A stretch of DNA of 64,000 bases from an uncultured Porphyromonadaceae bacterium (GTDB lineage Bacteria; Bacteroidota; Bacteroidia; Bacteroidales; Muribaculaceae). The position numbers and the translations under genes were made by a program. This document shows positions 19,067-29,353 of the stretch, piece after piece (position 1 is the first letter of the stretch; every line of letters starts with the position of its first letter). The notes beneath the pieces are model-generated. The model did not search any database. It worked only from the letters and a program-made list of their open reading frames with translations, and was not told where the DNA came from. Location of the stretch: positions 1 through 64,000 of the forward strand of contig CAMWVQ010000006.1 in NCBI GenBank assembly GCA_947177635.1, written 5' to 3'.

Positions 19067-21448
19067 TTGTAGGGCGATGCCAAGCACTTCATCAACAGTG
19101 CGGACATAATGGAATGTCACTCCCTTGAGGTATGCATCCTCGATTTGCAGGATGTCTTTGCGGTTTTCCTCGCAGATTATGATGTCGGTGATTCCTGCCC
19201 GTTTTGCTGCGAGAATCTTCTCTTTGATTCCTCCGACAGGCATCACGCGTCCGCGCAATGTGATTTCGCCGGTCATGGCGAGGCGGGGCTTCACCATACG
19301 GCCGGTGAATGTAGAGGCAATCGAGACAGCCATGGTTATGCCGGCCGACGGGCCGTCCTTGGGGACGGCTCCTTCAGGCACATGTATGTGGAGGTTGTTC
19401 TCTTCGAATTTCTCAGACGGGATGGAAAGCTCTGCGGCGTGGGAGCGCACATATTGCAGGGCAATGGCGGCGGATTCCTTCATGACATCGCCGAGGTTGC
19501 CGGTCAAGGTGAGTTTTTCACCCTTCCCTTTTGACAGCGACGACTCGATAAACAGGATTTCCCCTCCGTGGGCAGTCCATGCGAGGCCAGTCACCACTCC
19601 GGGCTGCGAGAATGCCTCGTAGCGCTGTGGTGAGAAGCGTTCAGGCCCGAGGATCGCTTTGACATCATCGGCGGAGGTGACATCAAGCGACGGGCTGTCG
19701 CCTGACATAACTTTCACGAGCAGTTTCCTGGCCGCCGATGACAAGGTCTTTTCAAGTTGGCGCACACCGCTTTCCGAGGTGTAGCCTTCGATTACAGCCG
19801 TGATGGCGTCATCGGAGAAGTTTAGGGAGTCGATTGACGAGCCACCCATCTGCTTCACGCGTGGCACAAGGTGGCGCCGCGCGATTTCGATTTTCTCCTC
19901 CAGTAGGTAGCCCGGAACCTCCACCACCTCCATGCGGTCAAGCAGCGGACGGGGAATGGTGTCAAGGGTGTTGGCTGTGGCGATGAACAGTACCTTTGAC
20001 AGGTCGAAGTCGACATCGACGAAATTGTCGTGGAACTTATGGTTCTGCTCCGGGTCGAGCACTTCAAGCAGTGCCGACGAGGGGTCTCCCTTTATGTCCC
20101 TTGAAAGTTTGTCTATCTCATCGAGGAGCAGCAGCGGGTTGGAGCTTTTGGCGCGCCTTACGGCGTCGATTATGCGTCCGGGCATGGCGCCGATGTATGT
20201 GCGCCTGTGGCCCCGGATTTCAGCCTCGTCAGAAACGCCGCCGAGTGAAACACGCTGATAGTTCCTGCCGAGAGCTTCGGCTATCGATTTTCCCAGTGAA
20301 GTCTTGCCGACGCCGGGTGCGCCCACAAGACACAGTATGGGGGCTTTCCCCTCGGGGTTGGCCATTGTGACCGCAACCTGCTCCAGAATCCTCTCCTTGA
20401 CCTTCTCCATGCCGAAGTGGTTGGCCTCCAGCTCCTCCTTGGCCTTAGGCAGCGAGGTGTTGAGAGGGGTTTCCTCCATCCAGGGGAGCTCAAGCAGGGT
20501 GGTCAGGTAGTTGTATGTCACCGAATAGTCAGGCGACGACGGATTGAGACGGCGCAGCTGTGAGACCCCTTTACGGAAAGCCTCATCAGCCTGGGGTGTG
20601 AGTTTTATGGAGGCGGCTTTCTCTGAAAGCTGTTCCACATCGTCAGTGTCGCCATACAACTCTCGTTGCATCACATCCATCTGGCGGCGTATGAAAGTCT
20701 CTCGTTGCTCCTGTGTAAGCTCCTCGCGCGCGCGTTCCATAATATCTCTCGCGATGGAGAGTTTTTGCAGCTCATCATTTAGGATGCGCAACAGTCTCTC
20801 TCCACGGGTGAGCAGGCGGAATGACGCGAGCAGTTCCACCTTCGCTTCGGCGGGAGCCGCCAGGTGGGTGGATATGGTGTTTATGATTTCTGCCGGGTCG
20901 CTGAGAAGATCGGGATTTATGGCCTGTATCTGGTCAGAGTCTGTGTGGGATGCCAGTTCCTTGTATGCCTTGGAAATGAGTTCGGCCAAAGTCCTGAGAT
21001 TTTCAGGAGAGCCAGTCTTGCTTTCGCTGACGCGGCTTACGGCAAGGTTGAGGGTGGAGCCCGGCAATGAAGATCCGGCAGCGTCGCCCTTCACTTTGAA
21101 TTTTCCTGTGGCCCTGAGGAACGCCGAGCGTGTCCCGTCGGGAAGGTCGAAAATCTGCAGCACTTCGACAAACACGCCATACGTGGCGACATCGGTGTGG
21201 TTGGTGGGATTTTCGGTGCGCGGATCGGTCTGGCAGCACAGCCCTACGGTGAGTTTCCCCTCCTGCGCCTGTCTGGCAACCGCCAGCGAAGACTCCCTGA
21301 CCAGGGCTATGGGTATGGCCACTCCGGGGAAAAGTACGAGGTTGCGTGTGGCGATGACGGGCAGACATCCCAGGTCGGGGGCCTTGAAGCCTCCTGCGCG
21401 GGTGAGGTCAATCTGACCCATAGTGATGATTTTGGGCTCTTTTTTCAT
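19064..21448 (-). CDS. lon: ATP-dependent protease Lon
   Basis: LVGAPGVGKTSLGKSIAEALGR; HVPEGAVPKDGPSAGITMA (catalytic Ser); GGIKEKILAAKRAGI. Confidence 0.97.
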   Translation of the reverse strand: MKKEPKIITMGQIDLTRAGGFKAPDLGCLPVIATRNLVLFPGVAIPIALVRESSLAVARQAQEGKLTVGLCCQTDPRTENPTNHTDVATYGVFVEVLQIFDLPDGTRSAFLRATGKFKVKGDAAGSSLPGSTLNLAVSRVSESKTGSPENLRTLAELISKAYKELASHTDSDQIQAINPDLLSDPAEIINTISTHLAAPAEAKVELLASFRLLTRGERLLRILNDELQKLSIARDIMERAREELTQEQRETFIRRQMDVMQRELYGDTDDVEQLSEKAASIKLTPQADEAFRKGVSQLRRLNPSSPDYSVTYNYLTTLLELPWMEETPLNTSLPKAKEELEANHFGMEKVKERILEQVAVTMANPEGKAPILCLVGAPGVGKTSLGKSIAEALGRNYQRVSLGGVSDEAEIRGHRRTYIGAMPGRIIDAVRRAKSSNPLLLLDEIDKLSRDIKGDPSSALLEVLDPEQNHKFHDNFVDVDFDLSKVLFIATANTLDTIPRPLLDRMEVVEVPGYLLEEKIEIARRHLVPRVKQMGGSSIDSLNFSDDAITAVIEGYTSESGVRQLEKTLSSAARKLLVKVMSGDSPSLDVTSADDVKAILGPERFSPQRYEAFSQPGVVTGLAWTAHGGEILFIESSLSKGKGEKLTLTGNLGDVMKESAAIALQYVRSHAAELSIPSEKFEENNLHIHVPEGAVPKDGPSAGITMAVSIASTFTGRMVKPRLAMTGEITLRGRVMPVGGIKEKILAAKRAGITDIIICEENRKDILQIEDAYLKGVTFHYVRTVDEVLGIALQ

Positions 21449-21649
21449 AAACAGGGAGGGAAATACCCCTAAGGGGCGAAAATCGGCTGCAAAGTTACGA
21501 AAAATCCCCCTTTTGTCAAAATTCGGGCGAATATGGCGATTTTTTGCGGAAATGTGTTTTGTAACATATAAAAAGTTATTGCTGCGAGGCGATTTCTTAC
21601 TAAATTTAGACCGTAAAAAATTCTTACCTCAACATAATACCTGATTGCC

Positions 21650-23806
21650 ATGAAGGTCTATCAAACCAACGAAATCAAAAACATCTCCTTGCTTGGTAGC
21701 AAGGGAGCCGGGAAAACCACACTCGCCGAAGCTATGCTTTACGAGTGTGGAGTAATAAAACGCCGTGGCACCATCGATGCCAAAAACACGGTTTCCGACT
21801 ACTTCCCGGTAGAGAAAGAGTATGGTTACTCGGTTTTCTCGACGATCTTCTACGCCGAGTTCCTCAACAAGAAACTCAACGTCATCGACTGTCCCGGAGC
21901 GGATGACTTCGTGGGCAACGCCATCACGGCCCTCAACGTGACCGACACCGGCGTCATCGTGATAGACGCCCAATATGGTGTGGAGGTAGGTACGCAGAAC
22001 ATCTTCCGTACCACCGCCAGCCTCAAGAAGCCGGTGATTTTCGCCCTCAACCAGCTTGACGGGGAAAAGGCCGACTATGACAACTGCATAGAGCAGATGA
22101 AGGAAATCTTCGGCTCGCGTGTTGTTCCTATCCAGTATCCCCTCCAATGCGGGCCTGGCTTCAACGCGATGATCGACGTCCTTCTTATGAAGAAATACTC
22201 CTGGGGGCCTGATGGAGGTGTTCCCACCATCGAAGACATCCCCGCTGAAGAGATGGAGAAAGCCCAGGAGATGCACCAGACGCTGGTCGAGGCTGCCGCC
22301 GAGAATGATGAGACCCTGATGGAGAAATTCTTCGACCAGGGGCATCTGACCGAGGATGAGATGCGTGAAGGCATCCGCAAGGGACTCGTCGACCGCTCGA
22401 TTTATCCGGTGTTCTGTGTCAGCGCCCTCAAAGACATGGGCGTGCGCCGTATGATGGAGTTCCTCGGCAATGTGGTTCCCTTCGTGGAAGAGATGCCTGC
22501 TCCGGTTGACACGGCCGGAAATGAAGTGAAACCCGACAGCAACGGCCCGCTGAGCATATTCATGTTCAAGACCACTGTCGAACCTCATATCGGTGAAGTA
22601 CAGTACTTCAAAGTAATGTCTGGAACCCTCACCGCAGGTGTGGACCTTGACAATGTCACCCGAGGCGGGAAGGAACGTATGGCGCAGATTTTCTGCGTGT
22701 GCGGCCAGATAAAGACCCCCGTAGACAAGCTTTGTGCCGGCGACATCGGTGCGACCGTTAAACTCAAGGATGTCCGTACCGGAAACACCCTCGACGAGAA
22801 AGGTTGTGAAATCGCCTTTGATTTCATCAAATACCCCGCGCCGAAATATCAGCGCGCCATCCGTCCGGTCACCGAGAGCGACGCGGAGAAGCTTGCAGGA
22901 ATCCTTACCCGTATGCACGAGGAGGATCCCACTTGGGTTGTTGAGCAGTCCAAGGAGCTCAAGCAGGTTCTTCTCAAAGGGCAGGGTGAGTTCCACCTGC
23001 GTACCCTCAAATGGCGCGTCGAGAACAACGACAAACTCCCGATAGTCTTTGAAGAACCCAAGATTCCCTACCGCGAGACAATCACGAAAGCCGCCAGGGC
23101 CGATTACCGCCACAAGAAACAGTCGGGTGGTGCCGGGCAGTTTGGCGAAGTCCACCTCATCATCGAGCCGTACAGCGAAGACGCTCCCGTGCCTGACACA
23201 TACCGTTTCGGCAACCAGGAATACAAGATGAGTGTCCGCGACACACAGGAGATTCCTCTGCAATGGGGAGGCAAGCTGGTTGTCCACAACTGTATCGTAG
23301 GTGGGTCAATCGACGCGCGCTTCATCCCGGCAATCATCAAGGGACTGATGGACCGTATGGAGCAAGGCCCGCTGACCGGCTCATATGCCCGCGACGTGCG
23401 TGTGTGCATCTACGACGGAAAGATGCACCCGGTTGATTCAAATGAAATCTCGTTCCGCCTTGCAGCCCGCAATGCGTTCTCCGAGGCCTTCCGCGCCGCC
23501 AATCCCAAGGTGCTTGAGCCTGTCTATGACGTGGAGGTGATGGTTCCCTCTGACGTTATGGGAGATGTGATGAGCGACCTCCAGGGACGCCGTGCGATAA
23601 TCATGGGTATGTCTTCCGAGAATGGCTTCGAGAAGATTTCGGCCAAGGTTCCCCTCAAGGAGATGTCGAGCTACTCTACGGCGCTCAGCTCCATCACAGG
23701 TGGCCGCTCCTCCTTCACCATGCAGTTCTCGAGCTATGAACTGACCCCCGGCGATGTGCAGGACAAGCTACTCAAGGAATACGCCGAGAAGAACAGCGAG
23801 GATTAA
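21650..23806 (+). CDS. EF-G paralog (EF-G2 type) with divergent GTPase motifs
   Basis: EF-G domain order; P-loop GSKGAGKTT; G3 is DCPGADDF (canonical DTPGHVDF); G4 is NQLD. Confidence 0.88.
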   Translation: MKVYQTNEIKNISLLGSKGAGKTTLAEAMLYECGVIKRRGTIDAKNTVSDYFPVEKEYGYSVFSTIFYAEFLNKKLNVIDCPGADDFVGNAITALNVTDTGVIVIDAQYGVEVGTQNIFRTTASLKKPVIFALNQLDGEKADYDNCIEQMKEIFGSRVVPIQYPLQCGPGFNAMIDVLLMKKYSWGPDGGVPTIEDIPAEEMEKAQEMHQTLVEAAAENDETLMEKFFDQGHLTEDEMREGIRKGLVDRSIYPVFCVSALKDMGVRRMMEFLGNVVPFVEEMPAPVDTAGNEVKPDSNGPLSIFMFKTTVEPHIGEVQYFKVMSGTLTAGVDLDNVTRGGKERMAQIFCVCGQIKTPVDKLCAGDIGATVKLKDVRTGNTLDEKGCEIAFDFIKYPAPKYQRAIRPVTESDAEKLAGILTRMHEEDPTWVVEQSKELKQVLLKGQGEFHLRTLKWRVENNDKLPIVFEEPKIPYRETITKAARADYRHKKQSGGAGQFGEVHLIIEPYSEDAPVPDTYRFGNQEYKMSVRDTQEIPLQWGGKLVVHNCIVGGSIDARFIPAIIKGLMDRMEQGPLTGSYARDVRVCIYDGKMHPVDSNEISFRLAARNAFSEAFRAANPKVLEPVYDVEVMVPSDVMGDVMSDLQGRRAIIMGMSSENGFEKISAKVPLKEMSSYSTALSSITGGRSSFTMQFSSYELTPGDVQDKLLKEYAEKNSED

Positions 23807-23856
23807 TGTCCCCCATTACGGTTACTGACGATTACAAACCAGTCAACTATAAGTGA

Positions 23857-23904
23857 AATCCGCAGGCGGCAACCGAAAAGGTGCCGGCCTGCGGATTCTT
23901 TTTG
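23857..23904 (+). terminator. Intrinsic terminator
   Basis: AATCCGCAGGC...GCCTGCGGATTCTTTTT. Confidence 0.85.
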
Positions 23905-24004
23905 TAAGGGCTGACCTGATATGCGGCGTGTGCTTGCGGCTATTGGGTAATGAGAAATCGGCTGAGGGGGGACGCCACAGTTGGTCAGAGGTGGGGGGCG
24001 GAGG

Positions 24005-24568
24005 TCAGAGATGTCTGATGATTTTTGCCGGATTACCGGCCACTACAACATCTGAAGGGATGTCGCGAGTCACAACCGAGCCGGCTCCGATTACGACATT
24101 GTCGCCGACTGTGACTCCCGGCAGGATTGTGGCGCAACCACCAATCCACACGTTATCGCCTATTTTCACCGGTTCGGCCCATTCAACCCCTGTGTTGCGT
24201 TGTGATGCGTCAAGAGGATGACAGGCAGTGAAGATGCTGACATTCGGCCCTATGAAAGCGTGGTCTCCGATGTCCACACGGGCCTCGTCGAGGATTGTCA
24301 GGTTGAAATTGGCGAAGAAATTTTCACCGACATGGATGTTGCATCCGTAGTCGCAGCGAAACGGTTGGTTCACGACGAAATTCTCTCCGATTGAGCCAAA
24401 CAAATCCCTCAGGATTGCTCTCTGGCAACCGATGTCTGAAGGATTGAGGTTGTTGAACTCCCATAGCCGCTGCCTTGTCTGGGCGAGTTGTCGCAGGAGT
24501 TCGCCGTCTGTGGCGTCATATATTTCGCCTGACAGCATTTTTCTCCATTCATTGTTTGATTCGGTCAT
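24005..24568 (-). CDS. Maltose/galactoside O-acetyltransferase family (left-handed beta helix)
   Basis: NEWRKMLSGEIYDATDGELLRQLAQTRQRLWEFNNL; RCDYGCNIHVGENFFANFNLTILD; hexapeptide repeats. Confidence 0.92.
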   Translation of the reverse strand: MTESNNEWRKMLSGEIYDATDGELLRQLAQTRQRLWEFNNLNPSDIGCQRAILRDLFGSIGENFVVNQPFRCDYGCNIHVGENFFANFNLTILDEARVDIGDHAFIGPNVSIFTACHPLDASQRNTGVEWAEPVKIGDNVWIGGCATILPGVTVGDNVVIGAGSVVTRDIPSDVVVAGNPAKIIRHL

Positions 24569-25494
24569 ACTGCTTTTTTGTGAAGGAAATGACGTCTTAC
24601 AAGTATGATGCCCAATGATGTCAGTATGACACTTGCAATCACCATCATTATGTCTGCTGAAGATGACAGGTTTGCGCCAATCTGGTCAATGCCGGCGGTT
24701 GAGGCATCCGCACCCTTCGTGTCGGCCGTCTCGAAATATGTCGCGATAACGACAATCGAGTTGTTAAGGATGTGGAGGATTATGGGTAACCACAAAGACT
24801 TGCTCCACCACAGGAGATAGCCGAAAAACGCTCCGAGCAGCATACGGGGCAGAAGGCCGAACAGCTGGAAATGGAACGCGCTGAAGATGAATGCCACCAT
24901 CCATATGGTGACATGCATGTTGAGCCGTGTCTGTCCGACAATCCGTTGGAGGGCTCCACGGAAAAACAGCTCCTCACTGAAACCTGCAAGTACCCCGACA
25001 ATCAATACCGAGACAATGAGGGAGGGGATAGAAGCCCCGTTCATCAGTATTCTGGTCGTGGCCTCCGCTCCATCCTCAAGTTGCCTGAAGAATTGTTCCG
25101 CACCTTGCATCGATTCAGGCAGATGCCAGTTTTTGTTCCACTCGATTATCGCGTTCATAGCCGGGATAGAGCAGATGAGGACTCCGCAAGAGAGCAGGAC
25201 CACAGGGAGTCCGGGCCATTTGTCGACACACAGCAGGCGCGCCGGGAGGCGGGTGACAATCATAGCCGTGGCAACCGCCGGGACAATGAACACAAGCATA
25301 TCCTGGATGACGACGGTGATTTTTATCGCTGCTTCCGGTCGGCTGACGAGCCGTGGAATGAACGGTAGCAACACGCCTGAAATCACAAGGCAGAACAGGA
25401 ACATGCATCCGAGCAGCCCCAGGGCTGTGGCTGGGCGTTGGAGCCTGAAAGGGGGTGTGGCACCATTTTTTGCCACTGGTCGTTGGTTGGTCAT
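24565..25494 (-). CDS. CPBP family intramembrane metalloprotease
   Basis: GFSEELFFRGALQRIV (EExxFRG), HxxxAxxH-like downstream helices. Confidence 0.88.
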   Translation of the reverse strand: MTNQRPVAKNGATPPFRLQRPATALGLLGCMFLFCLVISGVLLPFIPRLVSRPEAAIKITVVIQDMLVFIVPAVATAMIVTRLPARLLCVDKWPGLPVVLLSCGVLICSIPAMNAIIEWNKNWHLPESMQGAEQFFRQLEDGAEATTRILMNGASIPSLIVSVLIVGVLAGFSEELFFRGALQRIVGQTRLNMHVTIWMVAFIFSAFHFQLFGLLPRMLLGAFFGYLLWWSKSLWLPIILHILNNSIVVIATYFETADTKGADASTAGIDQIGANLSSSADIMMVIASVILTSLGIILVRRHFLHKKAV

Positions 25495-25511
25495 TATGAT
25501 TTGGTGTCTGA

Positions 25512-26282
25512 TTAAAAATGCAGGTAAAAATCAGTTACTAAACGGGAGTATTCAACGGTGAACCCTCCTTTGCCGTCATGTATTGACAGGTGCTGAGCCT
25601 GACTTGTGAAGTCACATGCCGATATGTCGCGCAATTCAGCGAGGATGCGCCGGGGTGGCTTGGAGGGAACAGTGGTTACCCTTGTCAGAGAGGTTATGGC
25701 CATACGGGCTGACACCGCCTGAAACTTCAGGTCATCCTCCCGGTCGGCCGGCAAGATGAGACACAGCGCGCCTTGCGGTGATAACAACCTGCGGGAGGTG
25801 GCAATCAGAGTCTCAAGTGTCAGCGACTTCTCATGGCGGGCCATAAGCCTGCTCTGTTCAGGAGAAATCTCCCCATTGGTGAAGAATGGAGGGTTGCTAA
25901 CAATCAAGTCGAAACGTCGGTTGTATTCCGGAGGAAATTCTGTTGAGAAATCCCCGATGGTCAATGACAGACGTTCGCTCCATTGGGAATTTCTGAAATT
26001 ATCCGTAGCCTCGGCGGCGGCGTCACGGTCTATTTCGACGGCCGATATGGAAGCCGCCGGAAATCGTTGGGCCATCATTAGAGCTATCAGCCCTGTGCCA
26101 CAGCCGACATCCAGTATGGTATGAGGTTCCTCCGGAAGAGAACTTCCGGGAGAGGCTGTTTTTCCGGACAGAGCCCAAGCTCCAAGCAACACCCCGTCAG
26201 TGCCGACTTTCATAGCACTGAGATGGTTCTTCACCTCGAACCGCTTGAACCGGAATACTTTCTCTCTGTCGGGATTTCTCAT
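25512..26282 (-). CDS. trmN6: tRNA1(Val) adenine(37)-N6-methyltransferase
   Basis: [52 protein letters not shown]. Confidence 0.9.
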   Translation of the reverse strand: MRNPDREKVFRFKRFEVKNHLSAMKVGTDGVLLGAWALSGKTASPGSSLPEEPHTILDVGCGTGLIALMMAQRFPAASISAVEIDRDAAAEATDNFRNSQWSERLSLTIGDFSTEFPPEYNRRFDLIVSNPPFFTNGEISPEQSRLMARHEKSLTLETLIATSRRLLSPQGALCLILPADREDDLKFQAVSARMAITSLTRVTTVPSKPPRRILAELRDISACDFTSQAQHLSIHDGKGGFTVEYSRLVTDFYLHF

Positions 26283-26340
26283 TTATGAAGGGGGATGATT
26301 GGAAAAAGTCGCCTGCAAAGTTAGTCAAAAAAGGCGGAAA

Positions 26341-26372
26341 TTTGTTTTTTACTATGAGTTTTGTTAATTTTG
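26341..26372 (+). promoter_or_regulatory. Bacteroidetes-type promoter
   Basis: TTTG-N20-TAATTTTG upstream of engB. Confidence 0.8.
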
Positions 26373-26395
26373 AAAAAAATAAAGAGACACAAAGA

Positions 26396-27016
26396 ATGAT
26401 AGTAAACACCGCAAGATTCGTAGTCAGCAATTCCACAGTGAAAAGCTGTCCTGACGATGTGCGCCATGAATTCGCCTTCATCGGGCGGTCGAATGTCGGC
26501 AAATCCTCCCTCATCAATATGCTCACCAACCACAAGGGGCTGGCGATGACCTCCTCCACTCCGGGGAAAACGTTGCTCATAAACCATTTCCTTGTCAATG
26601 ATGAGTGGTATCTTGTCGACTTGCCCGGCTACGGATTCGCCCGGCGAAGCAAGGAGGGGAGAGCCGAGATTTCCCGCATAATCAAGGAGTATATACTCTC
26701 TCGCCCACAGATGACATGCCTGTTCCTGCTGATAGACGGCCGTCATATGCCACAGAAAATCGATATGGAGTTCATGAGATGGCTTGGGGAGAACGGCATA
26801 CCGTTCTGCATCGTTTTCACCAAGCTTGACAAGATGTCGTCGTCAGCAGCGAAGAAGGTCACGGGGGACTATTGCGCCCAGCTTCTCGAGGAGTGGGAAG
26901 AGCTGCCTCCGATTTTCAAAAGCAGCTCGGTTGACAAGCGTGGCAGGTCTGAAATCCTCGACTACATAGAGCAGCTTATCAAGCTCCCGCTCGAAACCGT
27001 GGAGGGGGAAGAGTGA
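26396..27016 (+). CDS. engB: Ribosome biogenesis GTPase EngB/YsxC
   Basis: [48 protein letters not shown]. Confidence 0.95.
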   Translation: MIVNTARFVVSNSTVKSCPDDVRHEFAFIGRSNVGKSSLINMLTNHKGLAMTSSTPGKTLLINHFLVNDEWYLVDLPGYGFARRSKEGRAEISRIIKEYILSRPQMTCLFLLIDGRHMPQKIDMEFMRWLGENGIPFCIVFTKLDKMSSSAAKKVTGDYCAQLLEEWEELPPIFKSSSVDKRGRSEILDYIEQLIKLPLETVEGEE

Positions 27017-27115
27017 GAGTTGTGGCCTGATTGTCGGTCTTGATGTTAAACCTCCGGTATGTGTCGGGTGTTTTAATAGGAAAGATTATGTTTCCAAACT
27101 AAACCCACAACAACT

Positions 27116-27436
27116 ATGGATTTCAACGATATCAAGAATCTGGCGTCAAGCGAGAAGCTTTCTGACCTCAAGGATAAAGCTGCGGCTTTGAAGGAAAAAG
27201 CCGAGGATGTTGCTCACACCGTGGCAGAAAAGGCTGAGCAGATAGGTAAAAGTGTCAATATCGACGGCGTGAAGTCGATGGCCGGAAAAGTCGGTGAAGG
27301 TGCGAAAAAGTTTGCCAATGCCATAGACCATTTTCCCGGAGTGTCTGAAGACAAGGCTGATGACGGGAAAGTCGACCCCGACCTTGTCAAGCAGGACACG
27401 AAGATGCTTAACAACAATCCGCGAAACAGCGATTAG
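27116..27436 (+). CDS. Hypothetical helical protein
   Basis: 106 aa, amphipathic Lys/Ala/Glu heptads; no family assigned. Confidence 0.6.
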   Translation: MDFNDIKNLASSEKLSDLKDKAAALKEKAEDVAHTVAEKAEQIGKSVNIDGVKSMAGKVGEGAKKFANAIDHFPGVSEDKADDGKVDPDLVKQDTKMLNNNPRNSD

Positions 27437-27460
27437 TGAGGATGTGGCTCATAACCGCAC

Positions 27461-27508
27461 AAGCCAAATATCCCCGCCACAGATGTCTGTGGCGGGGATA
27501 TTTGGCTT
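27461..27508. terminator. Very long perfect inverted repeat between convergent genes (candidate bidirectional terminator)
   Basis: AAGCCAAATATCCCCGCCACAGA-TG-TCTGTGGCGGGGATATTTGGCTT, 23-bp perfect arms. Confidence 0.65.
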
Positions 27509-27558
27509 TATCACATGCCTATGGTATGTAGGCTGCATATGTGGCGGTCAAAGGTGCG

Positions 27559-28101
27559 TCAATAGTTTTTTGCCTCAATTTCGAAGAAGCTCTGGGGTTC
27601 GGAGCATACGGCGCAAACTCCGGGAGCTTTCTTGCCGATGACGATATGACCGCAATTGCGGCATACCCAGATGGTGTCTCCCTCGCGGGAGAATACGATT
27701 CCCTCCTCGATGTTCGCGAGAAGGCGGCGGTAACGCTCCTCATGATGGCGTTCGATTGCGGCCACGGCGCGGAAGCGGAACGCAATCTGGGGGAAGCCTT
27801 CCTCTTCGGCCTCTTTGGCCATGCGGTCGTACATGTCGGTCCATTCGAAGTGTTCACCTTCGGCCGCGTCGCGCAGGTTGGTCATCGTGTCGGCGACTTC
27901 TCCTCCGTGGAGGTATTTGAACCAAAGTTTGGCGTGTTCACGTTCATTACGGGCGGTTTCCTCGAAAATAGAGGCAATCTGCTCGTAGCCGTCTTCGCGG
28001 GCCTTGGCTGCGTAATAGGAGTATTTGTTGCGGGCTTCTGATTCTCCGGCGAACGCCTGCTGGAGGTTGCGCTCGGTCTTGGTTCCTTTAAGGTCTTTCA
28101 T
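27559..28101 (-). CDS. rbr: Rubrerythrin
   Basis: Ferritin-like ExxH repeats plus C-terminal rubredoxin [20 protein letters not shown]. Confidence 0.95.
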   Translation of the reverse strand: MKDLKGTKTERNLQQAFAGESEARNKYSYYAAKAREDGYEQIASIFEETARNEREHAKLWFKYLHGGEVADTMTNLRDAAEGEHFEWTDMYDRMAKEAEEEGFPQIAFRFRAVAAIERHHEERYRRLLANIEEGIVFSREGDTIWVCRNCGHIVIGKKAPGVCAVCSEPQSFFEIEAKNY

Positions 28102-28156
28102 ATGTTTATTGATGTTTAGTGTATGTTTGACTGAATTTATGGTTCATATCCGCATT

Positions 28157-28588
28157 TCATACCTCTTTCGAGCAAACGGGACACACGCCTTTGAAGTAGA
28201 CGTCAACACTGTCGACACAGAAACCCGGTGAGGCGGCGGCGCTGATGCCGGATGGAATCGTCATATCGAAAATTTTGCCACACTTGCGGCATATGAAATG
28301 ACTGTGGGGTGGCTGTGGGGCAAGGTCGTAATGGCGGTTGCCACATTCTATCTCAAGCCCCCTTACGAGTCCCGCGTCTACAAGCGCGTGCAGGGAATTG
28401 TAAACCGTTGTCCTTGACAGTGAGGGATATGTTTTTGTCAATTCCGAGAAAATCTCATCTGCAGAGGGGTGTTTCCGTGAGTTGGCCACAAGGCTGAAGA
28501 CCGCGATACGTTGGATTGACGGTCTCAGGCCGGCTGAATGAATCATGTTTGTCAGCTCGCTGTCGGAAAATCTTCTTTGCTCAGGCAT
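28157..28588 (-). CDS. perR: Fur-family regulator, PerR-like
   Basis: LRPSIQRIAVFSLVANSRKHPSADEIFSELTKTYPSLSRTTVYNSLHALVDAGLV; CRKCGKIFD...CPVC; next to rubrerythrin. Confidence 0.9.
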   Translation of the reverse strand: MPEQRRFSDSELTNMIHSAGLRPSIQRIAVFSLVANSRKHPSADEIFSELTKTYPSLSRTTVYNSLHALVDAGLVRGLEIECGNRHYDLAPQPPHSHFICRKCGKIFDMTIPSGISAAASPGFCVDSVDVYFKGVCPVCSKEV

Positions 28589-28596
28589 AATGGTTA

Positions 28597-28641
28597 ACAT
28601 TCTTGGAATTATTACAAAGTTAGTAACAATTCCAAGAATGT
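28597..28641. promoter_or_regulatory. 45-bp near-perfect palindrome overlapping the perR promoter (putative autoregulatory operator)
   Basis: ACATTCTTGGAATTATTAC-AAAGTTA-GTAACAATTCCAAGAATGT, 19-nt arms with one mismatch; minus strand TTTG-N20-TAACTTTG promoter runs through it (28615-28646). Confidence 0.75.
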
Positions 28642-28723
28642 GCAAATTTAAAGACTTAATAAAAGGGAATAAATGTTAATGTGATGCCGCGTTGCCACGA
28701 GTCTTTTTTCTCGTCAGTATGGC

Positions 28724-29353
28724 TTACCAGCGGTTGTAGTGAACCGATTCCGGACTCCATTTGTCTTTGGGCTGGTTGTCTCCTTCGGGATAACCTATCG
28801 GCACAACTGCCAAGGGGATGACGTTTGACGGCAGTCCAAGTCTTTCTGATACTGCGGTCACGCGTTCTTTGGTAGGGTAAACACCTGTCCACACAGCTCC
28901 GAGGCCGAGTGAATGGGCGGCCAGGAGCAGGTTTTCTGTCGCGGCGGAGACATCCTGAATCCAATAGGAAGGCTCCCCTTCGAATGCCTTTTCGAGGTCG
29001 CCACAAGGCACAATCGCGATAGAGGCGTGTTGCAGCATCTTGGCGTGGGGAAGGGCTTGGGCGAGGGAGTCGAGTGATTCGCGGTTGTCAATGACAATGA
29101 ATTGCCACGGCTGACGGTTGACAGCCGTAGGGGCGGCCATTGCCGCGCGCAGCAGTAGTTCGATGGTGTCGGCGGGAATCTCTTTGCCGGGTATGTACTG
29201 GCGGACGCTTGTGCGTGTCATAATGTTTTCGATTGCCGGATTGCCGGAGGTCTCGGCTTGGGTTTCTCGGTTCTCAGCTGTGTTTGAAGAGCAGGATGTC
29301 ATGACAGTCATCATTGCGGCAATCAGTGCCGGGTATTTCAGCAGTTTTCTCAT
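28724..29353 (-). CDS. Nitroreductase-family lipoprotein
   Basis: Lipobox VMTSCSS; TRTSVRQYIPGKEIPADTIELLLRAAMAAPTAVNRQPWQFIV; GLGAVWTGVYP. Confidence 0.9.
   Translation of the reverse strand: MRKLLKYPALIAAMMTVMTSCSSNTAENRETQAETSGNPAIENIMTRTSVRQYIPGKEIPADTIELLLRAAMAAPTAVNRQPWQFIVIDNRESLDSLAQALPHAKMLQHASIAIVPCGDLEKAFEGEPSYWIQDVSAATENLLLAAHSLGLGAVWTGVYPTKERVTAVSERLGLPSNVIPLAVVPIGYPEGDNQPKDKWSPESVHYNRW

Noticed and set aside
20544-21416. 290-aa + strand ORF inside lon
   Set aside because: Antisense shadow of lon, Ser/Arg-rich with no domain
21629-23287. 552-aa ORF antisense to the EF-G paralog
   Set aside because: Codon-bias shadow of a well-supported gene; no recognisable domain
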